In this document: one piece after another, positions 1-8,294 of the stretch
How positions within the stretch are numbered: the first letter of the stretch is position 1
Layout: every line of letters begins with the position of its first letter
Position numbers and translations under genes: made by a program
Notes under the pieces: model-generated
What the model was told of the DNA's origin: nothing
The model's input: the letters and a program-made list of their open reading frames with translations, nothing else
The model's database searches: none
NCBI GenBank assembly: GCA_963724385.1
Contig: CAVRUJ010000002.1
Coordinates: forward strand, 1,550,001-1,614,000
Reading direction: 5' to 3'
DNA from: DASXQK01 sp963724385
GTDB lineage: Bacteria > Pseudomonadota > Alphaproteobacteria > Dongiales > Dongiaceae
Length of the DNA stretch: 64,000 nucleotides

Positions 1-1
1 G

Positions 2-46
2 CGGATATTCGAGCTGACCAAGGCGCTGGCCAAGGCAGGCAACTAA
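2..46 (+). CDS. 3' end of an upstream gene (partial)
   Basis: The first bases read in one frame as 14 codons ending LTKALAKAGN followed by TAA. Codon choice looks like real coding sequence. In related alphaproteobacteria a small HTH regulator often precedes metK, so this could be its C-terminus, but 14 residues cannot identify it. Confidence 0.4.
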   Translation, partial: RIFELTKALAKAGN

Positions 47-371
47 GCCGCTAGCCCGCGGCGCTTTGCCGCATCCTGCCAGCGGGCGGTCGTTCGATTC
101 ACCGCATCGCCCCCATGGGGCGCTGCGGGTTTGCCATAGCCCCAGCTATTCCCGTCTTGACCGGTCCCGGGCGCTTGCCCATGATCCGGCGCCCGGGCCG
201 CGCCCAGCCATCGGGCGGCGGGCCCTCGTACCGGATGGCAGAGATTCGCGACCCCGGGCTTGGTCGCGAAATTCTCAGCCGATCCGATACGAAGTCTTAA
301 AGCGATGTACCGACTATCTGCGAAAGCCGGTACAGGGGCGATCAGCCATCTCCAGCCGAAGGAACGGTTTC
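47..371 (+). promoter_or_regulatory. long metK leader with two hairpins
   Basis: About 325 bases separate the upstream stop codon from metK, and no convincing gene lies in them. Two inverted repeats stand out. A 9-bp stem pairs TTCGCGACC (245–253) with GGTCGCGAA (262–270), and GTACCG (307–312) pairs with CGGTAC (328–333) across a 15-base loop. Neither is followed by a T-run. metK leaders often carry S-adenosylmethionine-sensing RNAs, but I could not match the SAM-II or SAM/SAH consensus, so regulation is only a possibility. An AAGGA ribosome-binding site lies at about 359–363. Confidence 0.35.
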
Positions 372-1544
372 TTGGCCAGAATGCGGAACTATCTGTTTAC
401 CAGCGAATCGGTGGCCGAAGGCCATCCCGACAAGGTCTGCGATCGCATCTCAGATGCGGTGGTCGACGCCTATTTGACCGCCGATCCCTATTCGCGAGTC
501 GCCTGCGAAGCGTTAGCCACGACCAATCAGCTGGTCCTGGCGGGCGAGGTCCGAGGGCCGAGTTCGGTCACCAAGGAAGTGCTCGAGCGGGTGGCCCGCG
601 AGGCGATCCGCAACATCGGCTATGAGCAGGACGGATTCCACTGGCAGCGTGCCCGGGTCGACATCCTGATCCACCAGCAGTCCCGGGACATCGCCGTTGG
701 CGTCGACGCCAAAGGCAACAAGGACGAGGGCGCGGGCGACCAGGGCATCATGTTCGGCTATGCCTGCCGCGAGACTTCGGAATTCATGCCGGCCCCCATC
801 TACTATGCCCACAACATCCTGAAGTCGCTGGCCGAGGCGCGCCATTCCGGCGCCGAGCCCGGCCTGCGCCCCGACGCCAAGAGCCAGGTCACCCTGCAAT
901 ACGAGAACGGCGTGCCGGTCCGGGCCACTTCGGTGGTGGTCTCGACCCAGCACAGCGCCGACCTCGACCAGGGCCAGGTGCGCGAGATCGTGCGCCCCCA
1001 TGTGGTCAACGTCCTGCCCAAGGGCTGGATGTGCGCGGAGGAAGAATTCTACGTCAACCCGACCGGCCGCTTCGTCATCGGCGGGCCGGATGGCGATACC
1101 GGCCTTACCGGCCGCAAGATCATCGTCGACACCTATGGCGGCGCTGCCCCCCATGGCGGCGGCGCCTTCTCGGGCAAGGACCCCACGAAGGTGGATCGTT
1201 CCGCCGCCTATGCCGCGCGCTACCTGGCCAAGAACGTGGTCGCCACCGGACTCGCCGACCGCTGCACCATCCAGCTCAGCTACGCCATCGGCGTCTCCAG
1301 GCCGCTGTCGGTCTATGTCGACACCCACGACACCGGCGAGGTGGACGAGGAGCGGCTCTCGCTGGTGCTGCAGCAGGTGATGGACCTGAGCCCGCGCGGC
1401 ATCCGCGAGCATCTCGGCCTCAACAAGCCGATCTACGCCCGTACCACCGCCTATGGCCATTTCGGCCGGCGTCCGGATGCCGACGGCGGCTTCTCCTGGG
1501 AGAAGCTCGATCTGGTGGAAAGCCTGCGCTCGGCCTTCCACTGA
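372..1544 (+). CDS. metK: S-adenosylmethionine synthetase
   Basis: Makes S-adenosylmethionine from methionine and ATP in the cytoplasm, supplying methyl groups. The 390-residue product has the N-terminal block FTSESVAEGHPDKVCDRISD, the GAGDQG motif and the glycine-rich GGGAFSGKDPTKVDR block, all typical of MetK at normal length. I place the start at a TTG (372) that encodes MARM: AAGGA lies eight bases upstream, and homologues commonly begin MAR. The in-frame ATG at 381 is the alternative but would leave the ribosome-binding site about 17 bases away. trmB follows within three bases, so the two are probably co-transcribed. Confidence 0.95.
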   Translation: MARMRNYLFTSESVAEGHPDKVCDRISDAVVDAYLTADPYSRVACEALATTNQLVLAGEVRGPSSVTKEVLERVAREAIRNIGYEQDGFHWQRARVDILIHQQSRDIAVGVDAKGNKDEGAGDQGIMFGYACRETSEFMPAPIYYAHNILKSLAEARHSGAEPGLRPDAKSQVTLQYENGVPVRATSVVVSTQHSADLDQGQVREIVRPHVVNVLPKGWMCAEEEFYVNPTGRFVIGGPDGDTGLTGRKIIVDTYGGAAPHGGGAFSGKDPTKVDRSAAYAARYLAKNVVATGLADRCTIQLSYAIGVSRPLSVYVDTHDTGEVDEERLSLVLQQVMDLSPRGIREHLGLNKPIYARTTAYGHFGRRPDADGGFSWEKLDLVESLRSAFH

Positions 1545-1546
1545 GC

Positions 1547-2230
1547 TTGCCCGGCGCTCAGCGAGCCGGCCCTCAGAGCCTGCCAGAACGCCGCAACTTC
1601 TACGGCCGGCGGGTCGGGCGGCGGCTCAGGCCCGGGCAGCAGCGCCTGATGGAAGAGCTGCTGCCGCGCCTCGCCTTCGACCCGCGCCAGCTTCCAGCCG
1701 CAAGCCCGCTCTGGCTTGAGATCGGCTTCGGCGCCGGCGAGCATATCGCCTGGCAGGCCGCTCGGAACCCCGGAGTTCTTCTGGTCGGCTGCGAGGTCTA
1801 CCGCAACGGGATCGCCGCCTGTCTCGGCCGGGTCGAGCGCGATCGCCTGGCCAATATCCGGATCTGGCCGGGCGATGCCCGCGACCTCATCGATCAGCTG
1901 CCAGATGCCTCGGTCGACCGCGCTTTTCTGCTGTTTCCCGATCCCTGGCCCAAAGCCCGCCACGCGGAGCGGCGCTTCGTGGCGCCCGCCAATCTCGACA
2001 GCCTCGCCCGCGTCCTGAAGCTGGGCGCAGAACTGCGGTTCGCCACCGACGATCTCGTCTATCTGCGCTGGACCCTGGAACGCCTGCCCGTCCATCCCGC
2101 CTTTCGCTGGCAGGCCGAAGGACCGGCCGACTGGCGCCGACGCCCTGCCGACTGGCCGCCCACGCGCTATGAGCAGAAGGCCATCGCCGAGGGCCGCAAG
2201 CCGGCCTATCTACGCTTCCGCAGGACCTGA
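1547..2230 (+). CDS. trmB: tRNA (guanine-N7)-methyltransferase
   Basis: Transfers a methyl group from S-adenosylmethionine to G46 of tRNA, so it directly uses the product of the preceding gene. The 227-residue protein shows the SAM-binding motif EIGFGAGEH and the family signature LFPDPWPKARHAERRF, plus FATD further on. The usual N-terminal block RNFYGRR lies upstream of any ATG, so the start is probably the TTG at 1547, just after the metK stop. metK–trmB adjacency is common in Rhodospirillales-type genomes. The stop nearly abuts the converging gene at 2232. Confidence 0.92.
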   Translation: MPGAQRAGPQSLPERRNFYGRRVGRRLRPGQQRLMEELLPRLAFDPRQLPAASPLWLEIGFGAGEHIAWQAARNPGVLLVGCEVYRNGIAACLGRVERDRLANIRIWPGDARDLIDQLPDASVDRAFLLFPDPWPKARHAERRFVAPANLDSLARVLKLGAELRFATDDLVYLRWTLERLPVHPAFRWQAEGPADWRRRPADWPPTRYEQKAIAEGRKPAYLRFRRT

Positions 2231-2231
2231 A

Positions 2232-3311
2232 TCAGGACAGCGCGATCATCAGCTCGGCGGCATGGGTGGGCGCTTCCTCGGGCTTCAGCCGCTCGACCGG
2301 CCGGCCCAGGAGCTGGCGCAGCGCCGCCGCCGTGCGATCGCTATAGCGCACCGTCCCATCGGACTCGATCTCGGCGATCCCGTCCCAGGGCAAGGCCCGG
2401 CGGTTGGTTTCAATCGCCTGCTCCAGGCTCCAGCTCTTCGGCAGGTCCAGCGCCACCTTGCCCCGGCTGGCGCGGATCGGATAGCCGCCCAGCAAGCCAT
2501 TGGGCGCCGGCGCATGGGTGGCAAGATCGCCGGCACCGGCGAGCGCGGCCAGGAGACCCACCGCCGCCGAGGCGGTCAGCAGGTTGAAATCGAGATCGTA
2601 AGGGATGGGCATCGGCCGGGTAAGGCCGGCGCGGCCTGCTTCGGTCACGTCGCGCCCGCGCCAGCACGCCTGCAGCAGGTACGGCGGCAGCTCCGGGCTG
2701 GCGCCCTTCCCGGCATAGAGCCGGTATTCGAGGGCGTGTTCGGCCACCAGCTTCACCTCCACTTCGCCGGGCGGCGCTCCCGTCGCCTCGGCCACGGCGA
2801 AGCGGATCTTCGGCACCGCCTCGACGATGTTGCCGCAGCCGACCGTGGGCGCGGGGCCCCGGCAGGAGAGCACGTAGTTCACCACGTCGGGATAGGCCGC
2901 CCCGACCCAGGGCGCCGCGAGCCCGGATTCGGTCCACACCGCGGCCAGCTTCAGCATCGGCGCCAGATGGCCGGCGAGCCAGCCGGCGAAAGGCATCTCG
3001 CCGGCCTTGGGGTTCTTGCTGGTCCCGACCTTCCACCAGGGCAAGAGGCTGGGCGCGGCAAAGGCAACGTCCGGCGCGAGGCGCTTCAGGATCGCAGCCG
3101 CGCCCGCCTCGTTGAAATCGAAGCGCTCGAACAGGATCTGGGGAAAGCGGCCCTCGAGCCCGGCGCCGATGCGCGCCTGGTTGACCTTGGCCTGGCCGTA
3201 ATCGGCATTGCGCCCCGCCACCACGATGGACTCGAAGCGGGGATCGCGCGCCGCCGCCTCCAGCACGGCGCCCGTCAGCTTGCCCAGCGAGATCAGCAGC
3301 AGCCTGGCCAT
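2232..3311 (-). CDS. NAD(P)-binding Rossmann-type protein, saccharopine dehydrogenase-like
   Basis: A 359-residue soluble protein. The N-terminus (LLLISLGKLTGAVLEAA, then a short loop and IVVAGRN) looks like a beta-alpha-beta Rossmann fold, although the first loop is not a canonical GxGxxG. The layout, with an N-terminal nucleotide fold followed by a larger mixed domain, resembles saccharopine-dehydrogenase-like or homospermidine-type oxidoreductases. The substrate cannot be told. It is a single gene converging on trmB with one base between the stops, so its function gets no help from neighbours. Confidence 0.75.
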   Translation of the reverse strand: MARLLLISLGKLTGAVLEAAARDPRFESIVVAGRNADYGQAKVNQARIGAGLEGRFPQILFERFDFNEAGAAAILKRLAPDVAFAAPSLLPWWKVGTSKNPKAGEMPFAGWLAGHLAPMLKLAAVWTESGLAAPWVGAAYPDVVNYVLSCRGPAPTVGCGNIVEAVPKIRFAVAEATGAPPGEVEVKLVAEHALEYRLYAGKGASPELPPYLLQACWRGRDVTEAGRAGLTRPMPIPYDLDFNLLTASAAVGLLAALAGAGDLATHAPAPNGLLGGYPIRASRGKVALDLPKSWSLEQAIETNRRALPWDGIAEIESDGTVRYSDRTAAALRQLLGRPVERLKPEEAPTHAAELMIALS

Positions 3312-3351
3312 GATGCCCCTTTACCGTCGAAGCATAGCAGATCGGCGTGGC

Positions 3352-3383
3352 CCAGGCTTGACCATGGCCAGGCTTGACCATGG
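3352..3383. repeat. perfect 16-bp tandem duplication
   Basis: The 16-mer CCAGGCTTGACCATGG occurs at 3352–3367 and again immediately at 3368–3383 without mismatch. It lies upstream of the minus-strand gene ending at 3311, so it could affect that gene's promoter region or simply be a replication-slippage scar. Confidence 0.8.
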
Positions 3384-3478
3384 GATCAATCTCGGGCGAC
3401 TGGCGCGCCGGATTCCGCATCCTCGGCTGCGATGCCGAAGATGACGCCTATGCCGATTTCCGCTGCCTCAGGCTTTAA
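3380..3478 (+). CDS. possible mini-ORF or gene remnant
   Basis: A 32-residue reading frame begins at the ATG inside the second tandem-repeat unit and ends in TAA just before the converging membrane-protein gene. It reads MGSISGDWRAGFRILG and continues to a FRCLRL terminus. The composition looks coding rather than random, and it resembles a C-terminal tail. No ribosome-binding site is obvious. It may be what remains of a larger gene truncated near the tandem repeat, or may be chance. I do not recognise a family. Confidence 0.2.
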   Translation: MGSISGDWRAGFRILGCDAEDDAYADFRCLRL

Positions 3479-3484
3479 TCGGGC

Positions 3485-4999
3485 TCACGGTCCTTGATAC
3501 CGGTAGAGCTGGAAGTTCCCCCGGCTCGCGGCGAGCTTCCAGCCATGGGATCCGGGGTCGTCGCCCAGGACGCGCTGGACATAGACCGGCCAGTCCACGA
3601 ACCAGCGGATCTTCTCCTTGGCCAGGTAGTCCCAGAGATGGCCTCTGTAAGCGAAGACCTCCGGGTTCACCTTGCCGTCCATATTGACCACATGGTCGCG
3701 GAAGAAATTGAGGGTGCCGGACTGGCCGGCGGCGACCGTATCGCCGTCCGGCACCTGGGCGCGCACCAGCTGCACCTGCTCCCAGAACATCATGTTGCCG
3801 TAAACCCCCAGGCCCTCCCAGGCGAGCGCCGCGAGGAACACGACTGGCAGGACGAGGAGCGGTTCGGCCGCCGCCAGAAGGCGCGGCCGGCGCTGGACGA
3901 GCTGGGAAAGCCCGATGCCAAGCCCTAGGGCCACGGGCAGCGAGGCCGGCGCCAGGTAGCGCGAGTAGAACCAGTAGGCGATGGAAGAAAGCCAGTACCA
4001 GAGCCCGAGCAGAATCATGGTCGAGGCGAGGGCAAGCGCGTAGTCCCGCGTCGCCGGCGGCAAGCGGCGATAGACCCGCCACAATACCCAGGCGCCGCCG
4101 GCGTAGAGCGGCAGGCGCAGCAGGTCGAGCAGCTCAGCACCTTCCGCTTCGCCGCCGAAAAGCCAGGGGAAGGCGCCCATGGCCGAGCCCCAGACGAACC
4201 AGCCGAGGCGGAAGCCGTCGATCTTCCAGGCCTGGGTCGCCTGGCCGCTGATCGGCATGACCGAACCGAAATCGATGTAGGAATAGGCCCACCAGGGCAG
4301 GGACACGAGGACCGCGACGGTGCCCATGACGAAGGGCCGGCCGAGAGCGATGAGCCAGCCCCGCTTGCGATGGCGCAGCAGCTCGACGAGGCAGAGCACG
4401 GCGACGAGGAAGGCGGCGTCGATGCGGGCCAGCACCGCCAGGCCGAGCAAGACGCCGAACAGCGCGAGGCCCGCCCAGCTTTCCGTTCTGCCCGACTGAC
4501 GCAGGCGCCAGGCCGAGGCCAGGAGAAACAGCAGCAGCCCGGTTTCGAGCCCGTTGAAGTGATGGAGGAAAAGGTAGCTGGCGCCGAGATAGACCAGGGC
4601 CGTGGCCAGGCCGCGGGTGAGGCGCTCTTCCGGCGTTTCCGCCGTCTCGGCCGCGATCCAGCCCAGCATGGCGCCCGTCCCGAGATAGAGCAGCCAATAG
4701 AGCAGCAGCACTAGGCGCAGCGCCAACAGGTCGTCGCCCCGGGCGAGCGCGAACAGGCCGGCCTGGAGGAAGGTGAGCAAGGGCTGGAAGCCGTTGGTCT
4801 TGGTCAGCCCGTCGATGGTGATGCCGTGGCCGGCCGCGATGTTGCGGGCGACGGCGAGGCTGTAGAAGCCGTCCTCGCTGAGGGGCTTCATGAAGACGGT
4901 CCCGTCGGGCCGAAGCGCCAAGCTGAGGGCGGCCAGCGCCAGCGCCGCGACGCCCGCCATCAGCCAGCGGTCGAGGGTGGATTTCGGAAGAGTCAGCAC
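3485..4999 (-). CDS. polytopic membrane protein, GT-C glycosyltransferase-like
   Basis: A 504-residue protein with about ten hydrophobic segments and a soluble C-terminal domain of about 100 residues, the layout of GT-C (dolichol- or polyprenyl-phosphate-sugar dependent) transferases. An early acidic loop (KPLSEDGFYSLAVARNIAAG) matches the position where such enzymes carry their catalytic acidic residue. I choose the GTG at 4999 because AAGGAGG lies four bases upstream. A longer upstream extension in the same frame is arginine-rich and unlikely. It is divergent from the DUF4139 gene. Donor and acceptor are unknown. Confidence 0.72.
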   Translation of the reverse strand: MLTLPKSTLDRWLMAGVAALALAALSLALRPDGTVFMKPLSEDGFYSLAVARNIAAGHGITIDGLTKTNGFQPLLTFLQAGLFALARGDDLLALRLVLLLYWLLYLGTGAMLGWIAAETAETPEERLTRGLATALVYLGASYLFLHHFNGLETGLLLFLLASAWRLRQSGRTESWAGLALFGVLLGLAVLARIDAAFLVAVLCLVELLRHRKRGWLIALGRPFVMGTVAVLVSLPWWAYSYIDFGSVMPISGQATQAWKIDGFRLGWFVWGSAMGAFPWLFGGEAEGAELLDLLRLPLYAGGAWVLWRVYRRLPPATRDYALALASTMILLGLWYWLSSIAYWFYSRYLAPASLPVALGLGIGLSQLVQRRPRLLAAAEPLLVLPVVFLAALAWEGLGVYGNMMFWEQVQLVRAQVPDGDTVAAGQSGTLNFFRDHVVNMDGKVNPEVFAYRGHLWDYLAKEKIRWFVDWPVYVQRVLGDDPGSHGWKLAASRGNFQLYRYQGP

Positions 5000-5138
5000 C
5001 TCGCCTCCTTGCCGTTCGGCCGGCGGCAGGCGATCATGCCGCGAAATCCGGAAGGCGCCAAGAATGCCGTGCGGATGACACAGTTCCGCCGGAATTGCCA
5101 TCCAGGGTTCTGGCCTTGCCACCGTGAGGGGAGCTTCC

Positions 5139-6545
5139 ATGCGCCGATTCCTGCCCGCCGTGAGCCTGCTCGCGCTCGCCATTGCGCTACCGGCCGCGGC
5201 CGATGAAAAGGACCTCACCCTCGACGACCAGAGCGGCGTCGCCGTCACCATCTACAACCAGGATCTGGCCCTGGTGCGCGATCTGCGCAGCGTCGACCTG
5301 GTCAAGGGCGAGAACGACGTCGCCTTCATCGACGTCAGCGCCCAGATCCGTCCGCAGACCGCCCTCATCAAGGCGCCCGGCGCCAAGATCGACGTGCTGG
5401 AGCAGAACTTCGACTTCGACCTGCTGACGCCGGAGAAGCTCCTGGAGAAATCCGTCGGCAGCTTGGTCCGCGTCATCACCGTCGATCCCGACAGCGGCGA
5501 CGAGACGGTCCAGGATGCCAAGGTGCTGAGCGTGGCCAACGGCGTGGTGCTCCAGATCGGCGACCGGATCGAGACCCAGCCCCCGGGGCGCATCGTCTTC
5601 TCCGAGGTGCCGCCCAATCTGCGCTCGCGCCCGACCCTGGTGACCAAGCTATCGAGCGATGTCGAGGGCAAGCAGCCGGTCGAGCTCGACTATCTCACCG
5701 GCGGGCTCGGCTGGAGCGCCGATTACGTGGCCGAGCTGGCGCCCGACGAAAGCAAGATCGACCTTAAGGGCTGGGTCACCCTCACCAACACCAGCGGCAC
5801 CAGCTATCGCAACGCCAAGCTGCAGCTGGTGGCGGGGGAGGTCCATCAGGTGACCGCGGCGGTGAACGCCCAGTTGCAGGTGATGTCCATGGCGGGGGGG
5901 GCCGCTCAGGCCGCGCCGATGCAGGAACAGGCGCTGTTCGAATATCACCTCTACACGCTGGCGCGCCCGACCACCATCGCCGAAAACCAGACCAAGCAGG
6001 TGGAACTGCTTTCCGCCCAATCGATCCCGGTCATCAAGGAATATCGGTTCACCGACGTCGCGAATTTCTACAACGAACAGGCGGGCGAACCTCAGCGGGT
6101 CAACGCCGACGTGCGGCTTCACTTCGACAACAAGGAAGACGCGGGTCTCGGCATCCCGCTGCCCAAGGGCATCGTCCGCGTCTACAAGGCCGACGCGGAC
6201 GGCCAGACCATTTTCGTGGGCGAGGATTCGATCGAGCACACGCCCAAGAACGAGACCGTGGACCTGATGCTGGGCCAGGCCTTCGACATCACCGCCAGAG
6301 GGCGCCAGACGGACTTCAGCAAGATCTCCGACCAGGTCTACGAGAGCAGCTACGAGATCGACTTCAAGAACGCCAAGACGGACCCCGTGACCGTGACCCT
6401 GGCCGAGTCCATGCCGGGCGACTGGCAAATCCTACAAGAGAGCACCACGCACGACAAACCCGATTCCGCCACGGCCTCCTGGAAGATCGAGATCCCGGCG
6501 GAGGGCTCGGCGAAACTGACCTACAGCGTGCGGGTGACGTATTAG
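5139..6545 (+). CDS. exported DUF4139 domain protein
   Basis: A 468-residue protein that starts with a cleavable signal peptide (MRRFLPAVSLLALAIALPAAA, cleavage near residue 22), so it acts in the periplasm or at the cell surface. The body reads ADYVAELAPDESKIDLKGWV followed by tandem beta-rich segments typical of DUF4139 proteins. The C-terminus ends in an immunoglobulin-like run (GSAKLTYSVRVTY). The ATG at 5139 has GAGGGGAG at good spacing and gives a clean signal peptide; the upstream in-frame GTG at 5124 would spoil it. The molecular role of the family is unknown. Confidence 0.85.
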   Translation: MRRFLPAVSLLALAIALPAAADEKDLTLDDQSGVAVTIYNQDLALVRDLRSVDLVKGENDVAFIDVSAQIRPQTALIKAPGAKIDVLEQNFDFDLLTPEKLLEKSVGSLVRVITVDPDSGDETVQDAKVLSVANGVVLQIGDRIETQPPGRIVFSEVPPNLRSRPTLVTKLSSDVEGKQPVELDYLTGGLGWSADYVAELAPDESKIDLKGWVTLTNTSGTSYRNAKLQLVAGEVHQVTAAVNAQLQVMSMAGGAAQAAPMQEQALFEYHLYTLARPTTIAENQTKQVELLSAQSIPVIKEYRFTDVANFYNEQAGEPQRVNADVRLHFDNKEDAGLGIPLPKGIVRVYKADADGQTIFVGEDSIEHTPKNETVDLMLGQAFDITARGRQTDFSKISDQVYESSYEIDFKNAKTDPVTVTLAESMPGDWQILQESTTHDKPDSATASWKIEIPAEGSAKLTYSVRVTY

Positions 6546-6555
6546 ATCTCGCCCT

Positions 6556-6573
6556 CTCCCGAGAGAGCGGGAG
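6556..6573 (+). terminator. hairpin after DUF4139 gene
   Basis: CTCCCG (6556–6561) pairs with CGGGAG (6568–6573) across a six-base loop, eleven bases after the stop codon. No T-run follows, so it is a weak terminator candidate or a short extragenic palindrome. Confidence 0.3.
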
Positions 6574-6694
6574 TGGGCCCGTCGCGTCATCTATTGGAAG
6601 GGTGCCGTACTGACTGTAGCGCAGAGGCGGCCGGGGAAATCTCAAGGCTGCGGCAAACAGTCGCCTGATTGGTTCGGGTCTGCCACCGATTCGC

Positions 6695-7708
6695 TCACCC
6701 CGCCGGTACGCCCTTTGTCGTCGAATATTCGAAATGCAGCGCCTCGCCGGGGTGGACGAGCGGATAGATGGCGTGGGCCGCCATGGCCGCTTCGGAGAAG
6801 CCGCAGAGGATGAGCTTCAGCTTGCCCGGATATGTCGCGATGTCGCCGATCGCGAAAATCCCGGGCCGGCTGGTGGCGCAGGTCGCGGGGTCGATCCGGA
6901 TATGGCTGCGCTCGAGGTCGAGCCCCCAGCTGGCGATGGGCCCGAGATTCATGGCCAGCCCGAAGAAGGCGAGCAAGGCGTCGGCGGGCAGCGCCCGCTC
7001 CTGGCCTTCCAAGGTCGCCACGACGACGGCGGAAAGCTGACCCGCCGCACCTTCGAGCCTGGCGAGCTGATAGGGCACCACCATCTCGATCCTGCCCGCC
7101 TTGGCGAGCGCTTCCAGCCGGACGACGCTTTCCGGCGCGGCGCGGAACTTGGGCCGCCGGTGGATCATGAAGACCTCAGCCGCCACCTCGGCGAGCGACA
7201 AGGCCCAATCGACCGCCGAGTCGCCGCCGCCGGCAATGACAACGCGCTTGCCCCGGAAATCCTCCCGGCGCTTCACCAGGTAGAAGACGCTCCGCCCTTC
7301 ATAGGCCTCGATCCCGGCAATCGGCGGCTTGTTGGGGCCGAAGGCGCCCACGCCCGCCGCCACGATCACGGCGCGCGCGTCGATCGCCGTGCCGTCGTCG
7401 AGGCCGATCCGCCAGCGCTCGCCGGCTTCGGTCAGGGATTCGACCCGCCGGCCCAGATGGTAGACCGGATGGAAGGGGGAGGCTTGCTGCTCCAGCATGC
7501 CGATCAGCCCGGCCGCGTCGATCGCCGGATAGCCGGGGATGTCGTAGATCGGCTTTTCGGGATAGAGGGCGGCGCATTGCCCGCCCGACATGTCGAGGGC
7601 GTCGACCACGTGACAGCGCATTTTCAGCATGCCGCATTCGAAAACCGCGAACAGGCCGACCGGCCCGGCGCCGATGATGCAGATATCCGTCTTGTGGCGT
7701 TCCGCCAT
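6695..7708 (-). CDS. ferredoxin–NADP(+) reductase, thioredoxin-reductase-like
   Basis: A 337-residue flavoprotein that transfers electrons between NADPH and ferredoxin or flavodoxin. The FAD-binding motif IIGAGPVG lies near residue 10, and the NADP-binding motif VVIAGGGDSAVDWA lies near residue 155. A second FAD contact is FAIGDIATYPGKLKLI. The active-site CxxC of true thioredoxin reductase is absent, which places it in the TrxR-like FNR group. The ATG at 7708 is preceded by GGGGA. It is divergent from tsaE. Related proteins serve iron-sulfur assembly or heme metabolism, but nothing here specifies a partner. Confidence 0.87.
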   Translation of the reverse strand: MAERHKTDICIIGAGPVGLFAVFECGMLKMRCHVVDALDMSGGQCAALYPEKPIYDIPGYPAIDAAGLIGMLEQQASPFHPVYHLGRRVESLTEAGERWRIGLDDGTAIDARAVIVAAGVGAFGPNKPPIAGIEAYEGRSVFYLVKRREDFRGKRVVIAGGGDSAVDWALSLAEVAAEVFMIHRRPKFRAAPESVVRLEALAKAGRIEMVVPYQLARLEGAAGQLSAVVVATLEGQERALPADALLAFFGLAMNLGPIASWGLDLERSHIRIDPATCATSRPGIFAIGDIATYPGKLKLILCGFSEAAMAAHAIYPLVHPGEALHFEYSTTKGVPAG

Positions 7709-7817
7709 GGCTCGTCCCCGCATTCGAGAGGCCATAACATGGCGAGGGCCCAAAGCCGCTGCAATAGCCCCCGCAATAGGTTGCCCGCAGGCGGCCCCGC
7801 CGCTACAACCGGCGCGC

Positions 7818-8294
7818 ATGCCGGTCATCGCGCACGACTCGCGAGCCACCTTCAAGCGGCTTCGGCTGCCCGATGCGGCGGCGACGGCGGCGCTTGCCCG
7901 GCGGGTGGCGAAAGTCGCCAAACCCGGCGATGTGATCGCCCTCAAAGGCGAGCTCGGCAGCGGCAAGACCTTCTTCGCCCGCGCCTTCATCGGCGAGGAG
8001 GACGTGCCGAGCCCGACTTTCACCCTGGTCCAGATCTATGACCGGCCCCAGAGCCGGATCTGGCATTTCGATCTCTATCGCCTGGATGCGCCGGACCAGG
8101 CGATCGAGCTCGGCATCGAGGAGGCTTTCGCCAGCGGCATTTCCCTCATCGAATGGCCGGAGCGGCTAGGGCGCCTAATGCCGCCCGACAGGCTGGAGAT
8201 CGCGCTCGGCTTCGCCCCCGCGCCCGAGGCGCGAGAGGCCTTGATCACGGGAACCGGCCGCTGGGCGCCGCTTGTCGAGGCGATCGCAGGATGA
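7818..8294 (+). CDS. tsaE: tRNA threonylcarbamoyladenosine biosynthesis ATPase TsaE
   Basis: A 158-residue ATPase that works with TsaB, TsaC and TsaD to place t6A at position 37 of ANN-decoding tRNAs. The Walker A motif GELGSGKTFFARA lies around residues 42–54, followed by the family blocks SPTFTLVQIYD and HFDLYRLD. The start is the ATG at 7818; longer versions extend into non-conserved sequence. Its stop overlaps the start of amgK (ATGA), which implies translational coupling. It heads the operon running to trxA. Confidence 0.92.
   Translation: MPVIAHDSRATFKRLRLPDAAATAALARRVAKVAKPGDVIALKGELGSGKTFFARAFIGEEDVPSPTFTLVQIYDRPQSRIWHFDLYRLDAPDQAIELGIEEAFASGISLIEWPERLGRLMPPDRLEIALGFAPAPEAREALITGTGRWAPLVEAIAG

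Noticed and set aside
240..371. SAM-II or SAM/SAH riboswitch in the metK leader
   Set aside because: An AACGGTTTCTTGGCC stretch recalls part of the SAM/SAH core, but the pairing partners and the GGAG pseudoknot half are not in place.
6695..7708. Thioredoxin reductase
   Set aside because: The redox-active CxxC pair is missing, so it is assigned to the TrxR-like ferredoxin reductases.
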